Counted from the first letter of the stretch, positions 15,292 through 24,572 are shown. The stretch is 52,961 nt of DNA from Candidatus Methanoperedens nitratireducens (GCA_020724545.1 DYGR01000019.1:1-52961), one strand, 5' to 3'. Program-made: numbers and translations. The notes: generated from the sequence alone by a model not told the origin.

Positions 15292-16578
15292 TTAAGCTTC
15301 GATACTTGCAAGATTTTTTGATTTTTCCTCATAACTTTGAGCCAGATGAATAATTTCATTTAATCTGGGGATCTGTTCTTTTTCAAAAGTGAAAAGGGTT
15401 GTAAGTGAAACAAGATTTCTTTTAGTTAGAGAGACACCAAGGTGGCATTCGTTCAATCTTGAATTTTTTACCATAAACTCCTCAATCCCTCTTGTATTAA
15501 TTCTAATATCAGATTTTTTAAGGTAATGTGGAGGCGCCCTGATAAGAGCCAGATTTTTTCCACATTCGTTTAAATTGATATTGGATATAGACTGCTTTTT
15601 TGCGGCTAATCGGGCTAACATAAGCGTATCAATTTTTTTATTTTTATTAAGTGGAATCATATAATTCAAAAGATCGCATGTTATTGAACTCGCCCTTCCA
15701 ATCGAAGCAAAACCTGGTTCTCTTCCCCTTCCCTTATGGTCAAATGATAACGCTGTTAATATGTCGTTAATATCGATGACCGGTGGATTTAATTCCGGGT
15801 ACTGCCCTGGATCAATTCTTTCTAAAATCAATCCCGATACTAAATCAGCTATACATGTTGCGATATAATCATTATAACTCAAATACATGCTCTCCATATT
15901 GGATTCAAAAGCAATGCGCTGATTATCCACAATAATAAATCCATCAACAAAATCTTTCAGCCGCATTATACCGTAATTAGCATTCCATGCCTGTCTATCG
16001 CTGGCTTCATCTTCGTTATGATTTGTACTTTTTACTATGTTTCGCCGCACGGCCGGGAGAACCCCGACAGCTATAATACTGACCTTGTTATCTGTATATT
16101 CTTTCAAAGCTCTGGCTATGTGAGAACCGATACCGCATCCTGTTCCCCCTCCCAGACCCAGAAATAGAAATGCAAAGGGAATATCAGCTTTTTTCTCGGT
16201 TTCTTTGTTTTCAATATTCTGATACTCAGGATCGTTAGATTTTTTTGGTTTTGGTTTTTTAAGTTTAAACCTCTCATCAAACATGTCCAGGATAGACTGG
16301 TAATGCATCTCAAGAACATCGTTTGATCGTACTGGATTTTTACCAAATCCACCTACAACTTTTTCTTCAAAACCCTGGGTTCTTCCAGATATTAGACCGT
16401 GTGTCTCAGATATACCATACCAGTTATTTCTATTTGATATGTTCTTTATATTATGAAGATCCTTAGCTGTTGAATTAATTAATATCGGGTCTGCTATAAG
16501 ATTCATATATTTATATTTAAATAGTGAATCAACAATTGCACCACCTGCCTGGCCTGCACCGATCATTAAGTAGGACAT
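15292..16578 (-). CDS. divergent tubulin/FtsZ-like GTPase B
   Basis: 428 residues. GAGQAGG (7-13) matches the FtsZ first glycine loop, NSTAKD the NTD loop, GGGTGCG (143-149) the tubulin signature, and FIIVDNQR (214-221) the VIIDNSK strand. An insert of about 30 charged residues (KKPKPKKSNDPEYQ region, 106-130) precedes the signature strand. The T7 region reads VIDINDILTAL, so the NxDxxD pattern is not kept and hydrolysis may be impaired. It differs strongly from protein A, so the two may form hetero-polymers, by loose analogy with alpha/beta-tubulin or BtubA/B (speculation). First gene of the minus-strand operon, with a GGTGA ribosome site six bases or so before the ATG. Confidence 0.85.
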   Translation of the reverse strand: MSYLMIGAGQAGGAIVDSLFKYKYMNLIADPILINSTAKDLHNIKNISNRNNWYGISETHGLISGRTQGFEEKVVGGFGKNPVRSNDVLEMHYQSILDMFDERFKLKKPKPKKSNDPEYQNIENKETEKKADIPFAFLFLGLGGGTGCGIGSHIARALKEYTDNKVSIIAVGVLPAVRRNIVKSTNHNEDEASDRQAWNANYGIMRLKDFVDGFIIVDNQRIAFESNMESMYLSYNDYIATCIADLVSGLILERIDPGQYPELNPPVIDINDILTALSFDHKGRGREPGFASIGRASSITCDLLNYMIPLNKNKKIDTLMLARLAAKKQSISNINLNECGKNLALIRAPPHYLKKSDIRINTRGIEEFMVKNSRLNECHLGVSLTKRNLVSLTTLFTFEKEQIPRLNEIIHLAQSYEEKSKNLASIEA

Positions 16579-16659
16579 AATGCTTCACCATCTAAAGATA
16601 ATTTTGCACTTACAATAGTAACCTATATATATCTTTCCATAGTCATGTAGCTGACAAGT
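16579..16659. promoter_or_regulatory. divergent promoter region of the tubulin-like cluster
   Basis: 81 bases between tubulin-like gene B (minus) and the exported protein gene (plus). A TATA-like CTATATATATC lies at about 16622-16632, roughly 28-38 bases before the plus-strand ATG at 16660, which has no ribosome site; that fits a nearly leaderless message. On the minus strand a GGTGA site serves gene B. A shared promoter would co-regulate both arms. Confidence 0.55.
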
Positions 16660-17640
16660 ATGAGTGGTAAATACCATAGATTGCTTTTAATTTTGTCAGT
16701 TATATTAATCAGCTTTATAATTGTTCCGGGTGGATCAGCCGATTCCAGTTCGGATACAAAGGATTACGTCAAAAGGGTTAATGATCTCAATTATCCGGCA
16801 ATGTATAGCGATTACCCTGAACTCAGAACTATCCAGAGCCAGACTATCTCTTCACTCCAGGGGCGAAATATTATAGATAAAGAAACAAAGGATTATGTAG
16901 ATATTATTATAAAAATTATTAACTCATTCAATGAGATCCATTCGTTATCCAGGTCAGATAATCCAGATAACCATGAGAATGCAGTAATAAAAGCTGAATC
17001 GATCCGATCGGACATTGAGAGTTTAGAAATGTATAAAGAACCAAGAGAAAAATATTATCCTTTACTAACAAAAATTTCCCTGAGAAAGTTCTTCAAGAAT
17101 GAAGCGCAATATTTCTCCAAAAAAGCAACCGACGAGAGGAACACAAATAACAGAATAAAATATGAATTAAATTCAGCAAGAGCATATAAAAATATTGGAG
17201 ACCCAAAATATGCAGAATTAAGTTATCGTGCTGAAGAAGAGAGAGCAAAATATGAATATGATCTTACTTTAATTAAAGCTTCAATCAAAGACTCAAATGA
17301 ATTTTTAAATTATGCAAATAGCATTGCCAACAATGGGTTTTTCTCATCTATTGAATTGTTCGGGCAGGGTTTCCAATTAGAAGACAGCGTTACTAATGCA
17401 ATTCAACTATCAAACTATCATGAGGAGATTTTACTGAAAAACCAGGGAGAAGATTTATTAAAAAAAATTAAGATTATAAAAAATGAAGCTGCTGTTTCAG
17501 TAATTAAGTACATAATTATTATAACTGCAATATATTTAATAATTTGTTTATATATTTCATGGTCAATAACCAGGTGGAGGAATGAGATATATAATGTAGA
17601 TTTAGGCAATGACCTGCTGGGAGGAATAATGCTTGAGTAA
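16660..17640 (+). CDS. exported helical protein with one C-terminal membrane span
   Basis: 326 residues. Signal peptide (1-27, ending GGSA); a long helical, coiled-coil-like exported part (30-270); a membrane segment at about 283-304 (VIKYIIIITAIYLIICLYIS); and a 20-residue cytosolic tail. The stop overlaps the TTG start of the next gene by 8 bases. Divergent from tubulin-like gene B over one promoter region. The family is unknown to me. The layout (outside coil, short inner tail) suits a surface or transmembrane coupling element. Confidence 0.75.
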   Translation: MSGKYHRLLLILSVILISFIIVPGGSADSSSDTKDYVKRVNDLNYPAMYSDYPELRTIQSQTISSLQGRNIIDKETKDYVDIIIKIINSFNEIHSLSRSDNPDNHENAVIKAESIRSDIESLEMYKEPREKYYPLLTKISLRKFFKNEAQYFSKKATDERNTNNRIKYELNSARAYKNIGDPKYAELSYRAEEERAKYEYDLTLIKASIKDSNEFLNYANSIANNGFFSSIELFGQGFQLEDSVTNAIQLSNYHEEILLKNQGEDLLKKIKIIKNEAAVSVIKYIIIITAIYLIICLYISWSITRWRNEIYNVDLGNDLLGGIMLE

Positions 17641-19693
17641 AATAAATAATTATATTCGATTTTTAATATTGATCCTGATTTTTGTAATTTTTACAGGATC
17701 CTCGTATGCAGCACCCATTTTAAGACTTGATGACGATCAAACTGTTAATATTAATTTTGATAATCGTTTTAGTCAGGCTTCTTCACATTCCAGCATCAGG
17801 ACTTTTTATATTTACAATGATGGCAATACTTCTATGACCATCTCCAGCGTAACTGTCAGCAACCCGGGGAATGGAATTACTATGAGTGTATATTCATCAC
17901 CAGGCTCAGTCTCAGCAGGAGGTTATGGCATTGTACAGATCTCAGTAAATGTTCCCTCCAGTGTTCCTGCAGGTACATATACCGGTGTCATTTCGGTTAA
18001 TACATTATCTGCAGGTAGCGGGACAATGAAACTCATTCTGAACGTTAAAACATTAATACCGGCTGAACTGGGTTCTATAGGAGACCGCTCTACTATGATT
18101 AAATTTGATAGACCCAGAAGGGATGTGATTAATTTTCCAGGTAATATAGATATCAGTTTAAGCAATATTGGTGACTCGGTATTATATATTGACAGCATCT
18201 ACGCATACGATCCTGGCAATGGAATCGATTTTACAGTTTCCGGTTACTCGTCATCGATTTCCCCAAGGGGTAGCACAATGGTAAGACTCTCAATTATAGC
18301 CCCATCCAGTGCGCGTGAAGGAACATTCAATGGGAAAATTTCAATTACTACCTCAAAGGAAGGTAGATATGGCGGTAAATATGGCACAAAAACTGCAGAA
18401 GCCGGTATTAGCGTAATTATAGAGCATGGAATAAATATGGAAATATCCAGATCATCAATACCTTTTGGGGATACAGAATTATTAAACCCAAAAGAGGATT
18501 ATATTGATATTACTGAAACACTTGGATATAAATCTATTAATAATATTAAAATAAATAGAATATCCGGTTCAATCAAGTGGCTCAGTGTAAGTCCAGATAG
18601 TCTAAGTAATATAAATCCATATGGTTCTGACAGAATCTATCTTAAACTTTTATACGAAGGAGATGCCAATCTCTATCAAAAAGACGAATGGACGTACACT
18701 ATCTCTACCAGTAATGCAGGATCAAAAAGCTTTAAAATAGCTGCTACGAACGTTCCTCCTGATGTAAAACCAACACTTGAGAAACTCAGTAATCAAAAAT
18801 ATAGTACTAATGATAATTCAAGAGAAATCGCTGAAAAAGCTTACAAGTCACTGAAATATGCTGATGACAATGCCAGAGCGAATACTTATACCTACAGGAG
18901 AGATGAATTAATCTCATTAATTGCTATTGCTAATTCTGCTGTAAATCTACTGGACTCTTATGCGATGGCTGAAGCTTCTATTAATAAAGGAGAATATGAT
19001 AACGCCTATGAACCTCTTATGAAAGGGGCTGTTTCAGCAAAAATAATTAACACATACGCTGAAAAAATTACAGATTATAATGTTAAAAAGGATATTGATA
19101 TAGTTAGCGAAAAATCCAGCAATTTAATGAACATACTCATGGAAAAAGAAACTAATTATTACGAATCGAAAAAAGACTCTAATCTACTTGAATCAATGAT
19201 TGCAAACGAACGATTAAGCGAGCTGTGGGGCATTCTTGACAATGAGGAGAAACGACAGAATAGTGGTAAACTGGCTAAAGAGAAATTCGAACAGCATAAT
19301 TATTATGTAGATTCTGCAAAAAATATCACGCTTGGGGCAGAAAGTCTGCGCAGGGATGTTCAGGATACTTATCTTTCAAAATGGGGAGGAATGTATATTT
19401 TGATAAATCCTTTTTATTACAGCAAAGTTTCTCAGGAATATGATTTCATCAAGTCAGGATATACAGAGGCAATTCAAAATTATGATATAGCCGGAGAAAA
19501 AGAGATGTTGAAAATAACAAACGAAGGTCTGAATAATATAGAATCAGAATATAATAGAATAAATTCAACATTCTTTGTATTTACTGGCTTTTATTCAATG
19601 TTATTTATCGGGATTTTATCAAGAAGTACAAAAGCTATGATGGCTTATGTTAGAGATACCTCAGAAACACGAATGGGAAACAATTTCTTATAA
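17633..19693 (+). CDS. exported Ig-like/coiled-coil surface protein, membrane-anchored
   Basis: 686 residues from a TTG start at 17633 with a GGAGG ribosome site about nine bases upstream; the nearby ATG is in the frame of the preceding gene. Signal peptide (1-27, ending SSYA); two to three beta-sandwich domains of the ASPM/NPA1-like, choice-of-anchor D kind (about 30-380; repeated NxGNGI and VPAGTYTGVISV motifs); a helical region (about 390-640); a membrane segment (about 645-663); and a basic cytosolic tail. Translationally coupled to the preceding gene, so it probably acts with it at the cell surface. No enzyme motif seen. Confidence 0.78.
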   Translation: MSKINNYIRFLILILIFVIFTGSSYAAPILRLDDDQTVNINFDNRFSQASSHSSIRTFYIYNDGNTSMTISSVTVSNPGNGITMSVYSSPGSVSAGGYGIVQISVNVPSSVPAGTYTGVISVNTLSAGSGTMKLILNVKTLIPAELGSIGDRSTMIKFDRPRRDVINFPGNIDISLSNIGDSVLYIDSIYAYDPGNGIDFTVSGYSSSISPRGSTMVRLSIIAPSSAREGTFNGKISITTSKEGRYGGKYGTKTAEAGISVIIEHGINMEISRSSIPFGDTELLNPKEDYIDITETLGYKSINNIKINRISGSIKWLSVSPDSLSNINPYGSDRIYLKLLYEGDANLYQKDEWTYTISTSNAGSKSFKIAATNVPPDVKPTLEKLSNQKYSTNDNSREIAEKAYKSLKYADDNARANTYTYRRDELISLIAIANSAVNLLDSYAMAEASINKGEYDNAYEPLMKGAVSAKIINTYAEKITDYNVKKDIDIVSEKSSNLMNILMEKETNYYESKKDSNLLESMIANERLSELWGILDNEEKRQNSGKLAKEKFEQHNYYVDSAKNITLGAESLRRDVQDTYLSKWGGMYILINPFYYSKVSQEYDFIKSGYTEAIQNYDIAGEKEMLKITNEGLNNIESEYNRINSTFFVFTGFYSMLFIGILSRSTKAMMAYVRDTSETRMGNNFL

Positions 19694-19869
19694 GGATCAG
19701 GCAGGTTGAAGAACACATCCCGAAAGAGAGATGGACCGAAGCAATGAAAAAGGCAAAAGAGGAATTTAAAGATATCCCAATTGCTACAATGGATGATATC
19801 GGCGGCGGCTCACCCTATGGCGCCTCTTCGGTTTCCGGGACGAATGGCTTTATTATCCTTGGCATCTGA
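19693..19869 (+). pseudogene. protein-like remnant downstream of the surface-protein gene
   Basis: A 58-codon open stretch whose peptide looks like a real C-terminus (EEHIPKERWTEAMKKAKEEF, then IPIATMDDIGGGSPYG) but has no plausible start, and its last 55 bases lie antisense to the helicase 3' end. Possibly the tail of a deleted gene, possibly chance. I do not recognise the family. Confidence 0.2.
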
Positions 19870-22415
19870 CTGAACTTGATCCTCAACTTCTCTTTTGTTC
19901 TGGCGCTCTCCGAGATTATTATGATGCTGTTATCATGGTTCTGGATCTTGAATTTCGCCTCTTTGGCCTGGTAGTTCAGGGGCTTTAACCCTGTTATGGC
20001 ATGAACGATTATCGTGCCGCCAGGCTTTATTATTATAAGCCTCTGCCCTTCATTTCTATCATCTTTCCTGCCTGAGTACTCTATTTCGGCATGTCCGGCG
20101 ATAAGATACACAGGATGGTTATCAGGCTGGTTCTCAGACTGCTCGATCAATTCCTCTAAGATATCATGTGTATCCTGTCTCTCCACAGATGATATGGGCG
20201 CCTGTTCTTTTACCAGGATATCAGCCATTTTATTCTCAGTACTGCAGGGCAGAGCATCAACCAGGCACTTCCTCACCAGATCTTCATCAAGAATTAGCCT
20301 TTGCTGTAAATGATCCGTCTGGTATCTCTCAAGTTCTTTTAGGATGCGTTTTGCTTTTGTCTCATCTATTCCAGTGGCTTTGAGCGTCTGCGATGTCTGG
20401 GCTGCCAGTTCCCGGATATTCGTGATACCGTGCTGGATGAGGGTTTTTATTGTTCTTATATCGATAGATTGAACCTGTAGTAACGATTCTGCCTCATCCG
20501 GTATACTGTTCCTGATCAGTGTGCCCATGTTTTTTACTATTGCTGCGCTGGTGGGGGTTGAGTAGTGCTGAAAAACATGTTCCAGTGCTTTAAGCAATCT
20601 CTCTGCGTTCTGTTTTATGACCCAGCCGTCACTTCTGAATTCAGCAGGTATCTCCCCGTGCATATATGCCAGCAGGATGGCCGCAACTTTTAGTGATCCT
20701 CCTTTCAGGTTGATTGTTCTATCCTTAATAATATTCTTGATCAGAGCATGTTCTTTTGGCCGGACTACGATCTCACTGAACTCATCAGCTTTTGATACTA
20801 TCTCCAGCACTTCAGATAGAGTGATATTCTCCTTTTTCGCGAATTCCCTGAACAATATAGCTGTCTTTATTTTAACATAATATATCGATGTGATTATGCC
20901 CAGTTGAGTTGGCCGGAAATCATACATATCCGGGTTAAAATCTATAAAACCATTCGAAATAAGTATTTTAACTTCCTCTTTAATTTTCTCGCCAGGATCA
21001 AGATTATTATATTTTCCAGGGTTTTTCCTCACACACCGGTATAGAAAGGTGGTTTTAATCCATTCTCTTGCATCATTGATATTGTTAATCGTGCCCATAG
21101 CGATTTCAGCATTAATGTGCTCGGAAAGAGATTCGTGCAGCACAGATTCTATCTCTTTTCCCTCTTTCAGGATCTGCCTGTACATCCCTGCTTTTGTATA
21201 GGGAACAATCACCCATCCATATCCCCTATCATCGTACTGCGGCCTTCCTGCCCTGCCAAGCATCTGAAGCAGGTCTATAGGACTTAGCTCTTTATTACCC
21301 TCAAGCGGGTCGTTTATCTCCACGTCCCGTATTACTACCACCCTGGCTGGAAGATTGACGCCCCATGCCAGGGTAGAGGTCGATATAAGGACTTTTATAA
21401 TACCCCTGCGGAACAGGTTCTCTACAGTATCGCGGTCCATCTTTCCGAGTCCAGCGTGGTGGAAAGCTATTCCCCATCGGATCGTCTGGCCCAGTGTCTG
21501 GTTCTTTATCAGTTTTCCTAGCTCTGATACATACCTGTATTCAGCTTCTGTAAGGTACATCCTGCTGTCTTTCTCGAACAACTCAAGAAGCTTTTTGGCA
21601 GATCTGACCGTATCATCTCTTGATGAGACAAAGATGAGTGCCTGGTGACCCTCTCGCAGGGGTTTTCTGATCAGGTTGAGCGCTTTATACAGCCGTATAT
21701 ACTTATTGATGAAATCGCTTTCTTTAGGGTCATACGCAAGGATATCCGTATCTAGCTTGACCGGCCTGTAGCTATCATCAAATTTAAGAATCTCCCTCTC
21801 ATCCGCACCTATCCACCCTGCGACATCCTCGATGTTGGGCATGGTGGCGCTGAGGGCTACTATCCTGAGCCTCCCTTTATTTATCCGCTTCATACGACTG
21901 ATCAGAACCTCTAAAGTCCCTCCCCTTACATCAGAATCTATGAGATGCACCTCATCTATTATGACGCATGATATATCGCGTACAAAGGCGAACCTGTCGG
22001 TCTGATATTTCCTGGTCGCAGAGTCCCATTTCTCAGGCGTTGTTATGATCACGTCAGCCTCAGCCGCATGTTTCTCAGACAATTCCCGCTCACCTGAGAC
22101 GACATACACATCAAAACCTATCTTTTTAAAGGTACCGTTCCATTCTGATTCCTTTTCATTGGTAAGGGCGCGCATGGGCGCAATATACAGTATCTTACCA
22201 TGCGACGGTTTGGAGAGCTCATGAACCATAGCGGCTATAGCTACGACCGTCTTACCGCTTGCAGTCGGTGCAGCCACAACGCAGTGCCTGTCAGATTCCA
22301 TGATGACAGGCACTGCCCGGGACTGCATGCGGTTGAACATCTGGAATGGAAAAAGAGACCTGAAACGCTCATCAATAACATCATCGACTTTTAGGGGGGA
22401 ATGTTCTGAAAACAT
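19815..22415 (-). CDS. Ski2/Hel308-like helicase with a C-terminal EndoMS/NucS-like domain
   Basis: 866 residues. Superfamily 2 motifs: APTASGKT (49-56, Walker A), DEVHLI (Walker B), SATMPN (motif III) and LQMLGRAGRPQYDD (motif VI). A winged-helix and ratchet-like region follows, then a helix-hairpin-helix (about 665-705), as in Hel308. Beyond it lie about 100 extra residues (GHAEIEYSGR, GQRLIIIKPGGTIIVHA and LKPLNYQ) that match the N-terminal DNA-binding domain of EndoMS/NucS; the nuclease domain itself is absent. Hel308 is usually about 700-750 residues, so this is an extended form. Predicted role: ATP-driven unwinding at forks or branched DNA, with the added domain aiding DNA recognition. 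The ATG has no clear ribosome site; the gene lies 62 bases downstream of the repeat protein on the same strand. Confidence 0.85.
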   Translation of the reverse strand: MFSEHSPLKVDDVIDERFRSLFPFQMFNRMQSRAVPVIMESDRHCVVAAPTASGKTVVAIAAMVHELSKPSHGKILYIAPMRALTNEKESEWNGTFKKIGFDVYVVSGERELSEKHAAEADVIITTPEKWDSATRKYQTDRFAFVRDISCVIIDEVHLIDSDVRGGTLEVLISRMKRINKGRLRIVALSATMPNIEDVAGWIGADEREILKFDDSYRPVKLDTDILAYDPKESDFINKYIRLYKALNLIRKPLREGHQALIFVSSRDDTVRSAKKLLELFEKDSRMYLTEAEYRYVSELGKLIKNQTLGQTIRWGIAFHHAGLGKMDRDTVENLFRRGIIKVLISTSTLAWGVNLPARVVVIRDVEINDPLEGNKELSPIDLLQMLGRAGRPQYDDRGYGWVIVPYTKAGMYRQILKEGKEIESVLHESLSEHINAEIAMGTINNINDAREWIKTTFLYRCVRKNPGKYNNLDPGEKIKEEVKILISNGFIDFNPDMYDFRPTQLGIITSIYYVKIKTAILFREFAKKENITLSEVLEIVSKADEFSEIVVRPKEHALIKNIIKDRTINLKGGSLKVAAILLAYMHGEIPAEFRSDGWVIKQNAERLLKALEHVFQHYSTPTSAAIVKNMGTLIRNSIPDEAESLLQVQSIDIRTIKTLIQHGITNIRELAAQTSQTLKATGIDETKAKRILKELERYQTDHLQQRLILDEDLVRKCLVDALPCSTENKMADILVKEQAPISSVERQDTHDILEELIEQSENQPDNHPVYLIAGHAEIEYSGRKDDRNEGQRLIIIKPGGTIIVHAITGLKPLNYQAKEAKFKIQNHDNSIIIISESARTKEKLRIKFSQMPRIIKPFVPETEEAP

Positions 22416-22477
22416 GATCGCTTCGCTTCTAGCTTGTGCCGGAAAAGGAATTTTGATGAAGGATGGAAAAGTATCGC

Positions 22478-23158
22478 TTATTCTTCTATTCTCTGTGCTG
22501 CCACGAAAGCTTTTCTTGCATCGTCGTGGCGTCCCTCATGAAGACACTTCTCACCACATGCACGGAGTATATCCCTGGGCGGGATCTTATTAGCTATTTT
22601 ATATGCTTCTAATCCAGGAGAAGGAAATCCCTCATCGAAGCATTTATCACCGCAGGCAACGAGTCCCTCCTCCGGTGGACTTATGTTAGCTTTTTTGTAT
22701 GCCTCTAAGCCAGGATAGAGCTGCCCATCACTAAAACACTTATTACCGCAGGTAACGAGTTCCTCCTCCGGTGGAGCCTCACCAGCAAGATTATAGGCTT
22801 CCATGCCAGGATGGAGCTTTCCCTGCAGAAGGCACTCCCTTCCAATCACGACAAGTTTATCTTTTAGAAGCGGTGTCCCGGTAATCTTAGAGCCCTCAAT
22901 AGCAGAGTAGATCTGTCCTTCATCAAGATATTTATTAACATAGCCAATAAGAACTTCCTTTTGAAGTTCTATCCCTGCAGCTTTAGAGCCTGCTACGGCC
23001 CGGGATATCCATCCATTCTCAAGATATTTATAGATATAACCTTTGAGCTCCTCTTTTGAAAGCGGTACTCCTGTGGCCTCAGAGACCTCTATAGCCTCAG
23101 GCATCCGTCCTGTTTCAAGGCGCTCTTTAATATATATAATATATTTTTCTTCTCCCAT
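22478..23158 (-). CDS. protein of seven 32-residue helical repeats
   Basis: 226 residues made almost wholly of seven repeats with an exact 32-residue period. The repeat glycines fall at 17, 49, 81, 113, 145, 177 and 209, and the later units read GLEAYKxAN-xxPP-ACGxKC. This suggests a TPR/Sel1-like helical solenoid. Units 4-7 carry paired cysteines (CGNKC, CGDKC, CGEKC), which might bind metal or form disulfides. It lies upstream of the helicase on the same strand, probably co-transcribed. Likely a protein-interaction scaffold; I cannot name a partner. Confidence 0.7.
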   Translation of the reverse strand: MGEEKYIIYIKERLETGRMPEAIEVSEATGVPLSKEELKGYIYKYLENGWISRAVAGSKAAGIELQKEVLIGYVNKYLDEGQIYSAIEGSKITGTPLLKDKLVVIGRECLLQGKLHPGMEAYNLAGEAPPEEELVTCGNKCFSDGQLYPGLEAYKKANISPPEEGLVACGDKCFDEGFPSPGLEAYKIANKIPPRDILRACGEKCLHEGRHDDARKAFVAAQRIEE

Positions 23159-23327
23159 TGCTTCCTCTTGCTCTCTTGTTCTTATGTTCTTATGAATACT
23201 ACTTTACTGACCCGTAATAAATCCTTCTCTTCCTCAGAGAAACATCGGCACGATTGTTAAAAAGATATGAAGAAAAGATGCAAGGGACATAATGTTAAAA
23301 AAAGTATGCCATGGCTATTGCCCTTGC

Positions 23328-24527
23328 CTATTGCATGAAATACCAGAGCAGAATGAGTATTACCAGGAGGATCAGACCGATCCATATATATGAATTGCCT
23401 GTCTTCTCTTCCTCTTTCTTTGTCTTTTGCTCTGGCTCTTTGACTTTTACAGCAGGCTCTGGTTGAGGGGGCTCTACATCCTGCATGACTGGCTCGGGTT
23501 TTATCTCTTCAACAGCCTCTACAACAACCGCTTTCCCCTTTACTTCTACTTCTATCTCTTCTGATATAAATGGACTCTCAACGCCTGTTAACACTGCCAT
23601 TACGCGGACAGCGCCTGTCAGGGAGTGATCAACCTTTGCGCCCCAGATTATCCTCTTAGTATTCGGTACCTTATCCATTATCAGTTCGCCTGCAACTGCC
23701 ACTTCCTCAAGTGTCAGGTCCTCGCCGCCGATTATGTGAACCAGCACACCGTAGCTTGCGGATACATCCCTTACATCGAGCAGTGGAGTGCTGATAGCCT
23801 GTGCAACCGCTTTCTCGACCCGATTCTCACCAACGCTTTCACCTATCCCGATTGATGATACTCCGCCGCGTTCCATGACTGCACGCAGATCAGCATAGTC
23901 AAGGTTTACAAGGCTTGGCTGAGTGATCGTATCAGTCAGGTTCTTTACAAATGCTCCCACAAGTGCGTTAGCAACATTAAGAGCTTCTTTTAATGGAAGG
24001 TTCCCTGCTACTTCCCTTAATTTTGAGTTATCGATTATTACTACAGAATCACATGATTGAGCAAGCAGCTTTATCGCTTCTCTTGCCTTCTCTCTTCTTG
24101 ACATCTCAATTGTAAACGGGATGGTCACGCATCCGACTGTAAGGATACCCAGCTCTCGCGTGAGTCCAGCAGCTACAGGCATGGCGCCAGTCCCGGTTCC
24201 TCCGCCCAGTCCTGCGACAAGGAACACAAGGTTCGTTCCTTCAAGTTCAGTCCTCATATCACTCAAGCTTTCTCTGGTTGCCTGCGCACCTTTCTCAGGG
24301 AAGCCTCCGCATCCATGCCCTTTGCATAATCTTTCCCCGAGAAGAACCAGTTTATCAGCTTTCTGGATATGCAGGTGATTCGCATCGGTGTTTGCGGCAA
24401 TTATCCTGCCGCCAGCCATTCCTTTCTCTGCGATCCATGTCGTGATATTACAACCAGCACCACCAAGCCCGACAACAGCAACAGATGGTTTTGCGGTTTT
24501 TGCGAACTCTTTAATGTCTGTAACCAT
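23328..24527 (-). CDS. ftsZ: FtsZ family GTPase with a C-terminal membrane anchor
   Basis: 399 residues. All FtsZ motifs are intact: GLGGAG (20-25), NTD (46-48), GGGTGTG (108-114), VVIIDNSK and the T7 catalytic loop NLDYAD (208-213). So it should bind and hydrolyse GTP and polymerise. After the C-terminal domain comes a Pro/Glu/Lys-rich linker (about 335-376) and then a hydrophobic stretch at 380-399 (IWIGLILLVILILLWYF) ending the protein, which reads as a membrane anchor in place of the usual C-terminal peptide that binds FtsA/SepF-type proteins. The ATG has a GGAGG site and an upstream TATA box. Whether it is the main division FtsZ or a specialised paralogue cannot be told from this window. 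Confidence 0.9.
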   Translation of the reverse strand: MVTDIKEFAKTAKPSVAVVGLGGAGCNITTWIAEKGMAGGRIIAANTDANHLHIQKADKLVLLGERLCKGHGCGGFPEKGAQATRESLSDMRTELEGTNLVFLVAGLGGGTGTGAMPVAAGLTRELGILTVGCVTIPFTIEMSRREKAREAIKLLAQSCDSVVIIDNSKLREVAGNLPLKEALNVANALVGAFVKNLTDTITQPSLVNLDYADLRAVMERGGVSSIGIGESVGENRVEKAVAQAISTPLLDVRDVSASYGVLVHIIGGEDLTLEEVAVAGELIMDKVPNTKRIIWGAKVDHSLTGAVRVMAVLTGVESPFISEEIEVEVKGKAVVVEAVEEIKPEPVMQDVEPPQPEPAVKVKEPEQKTKKEEEKTGNSYIWIGLILLVILILLWYFMQ

Positions 24528-24572
24528 TTTTAAAGCCTCCTTCGAAAATACAGTATTTAAATAGCTGTTTTA

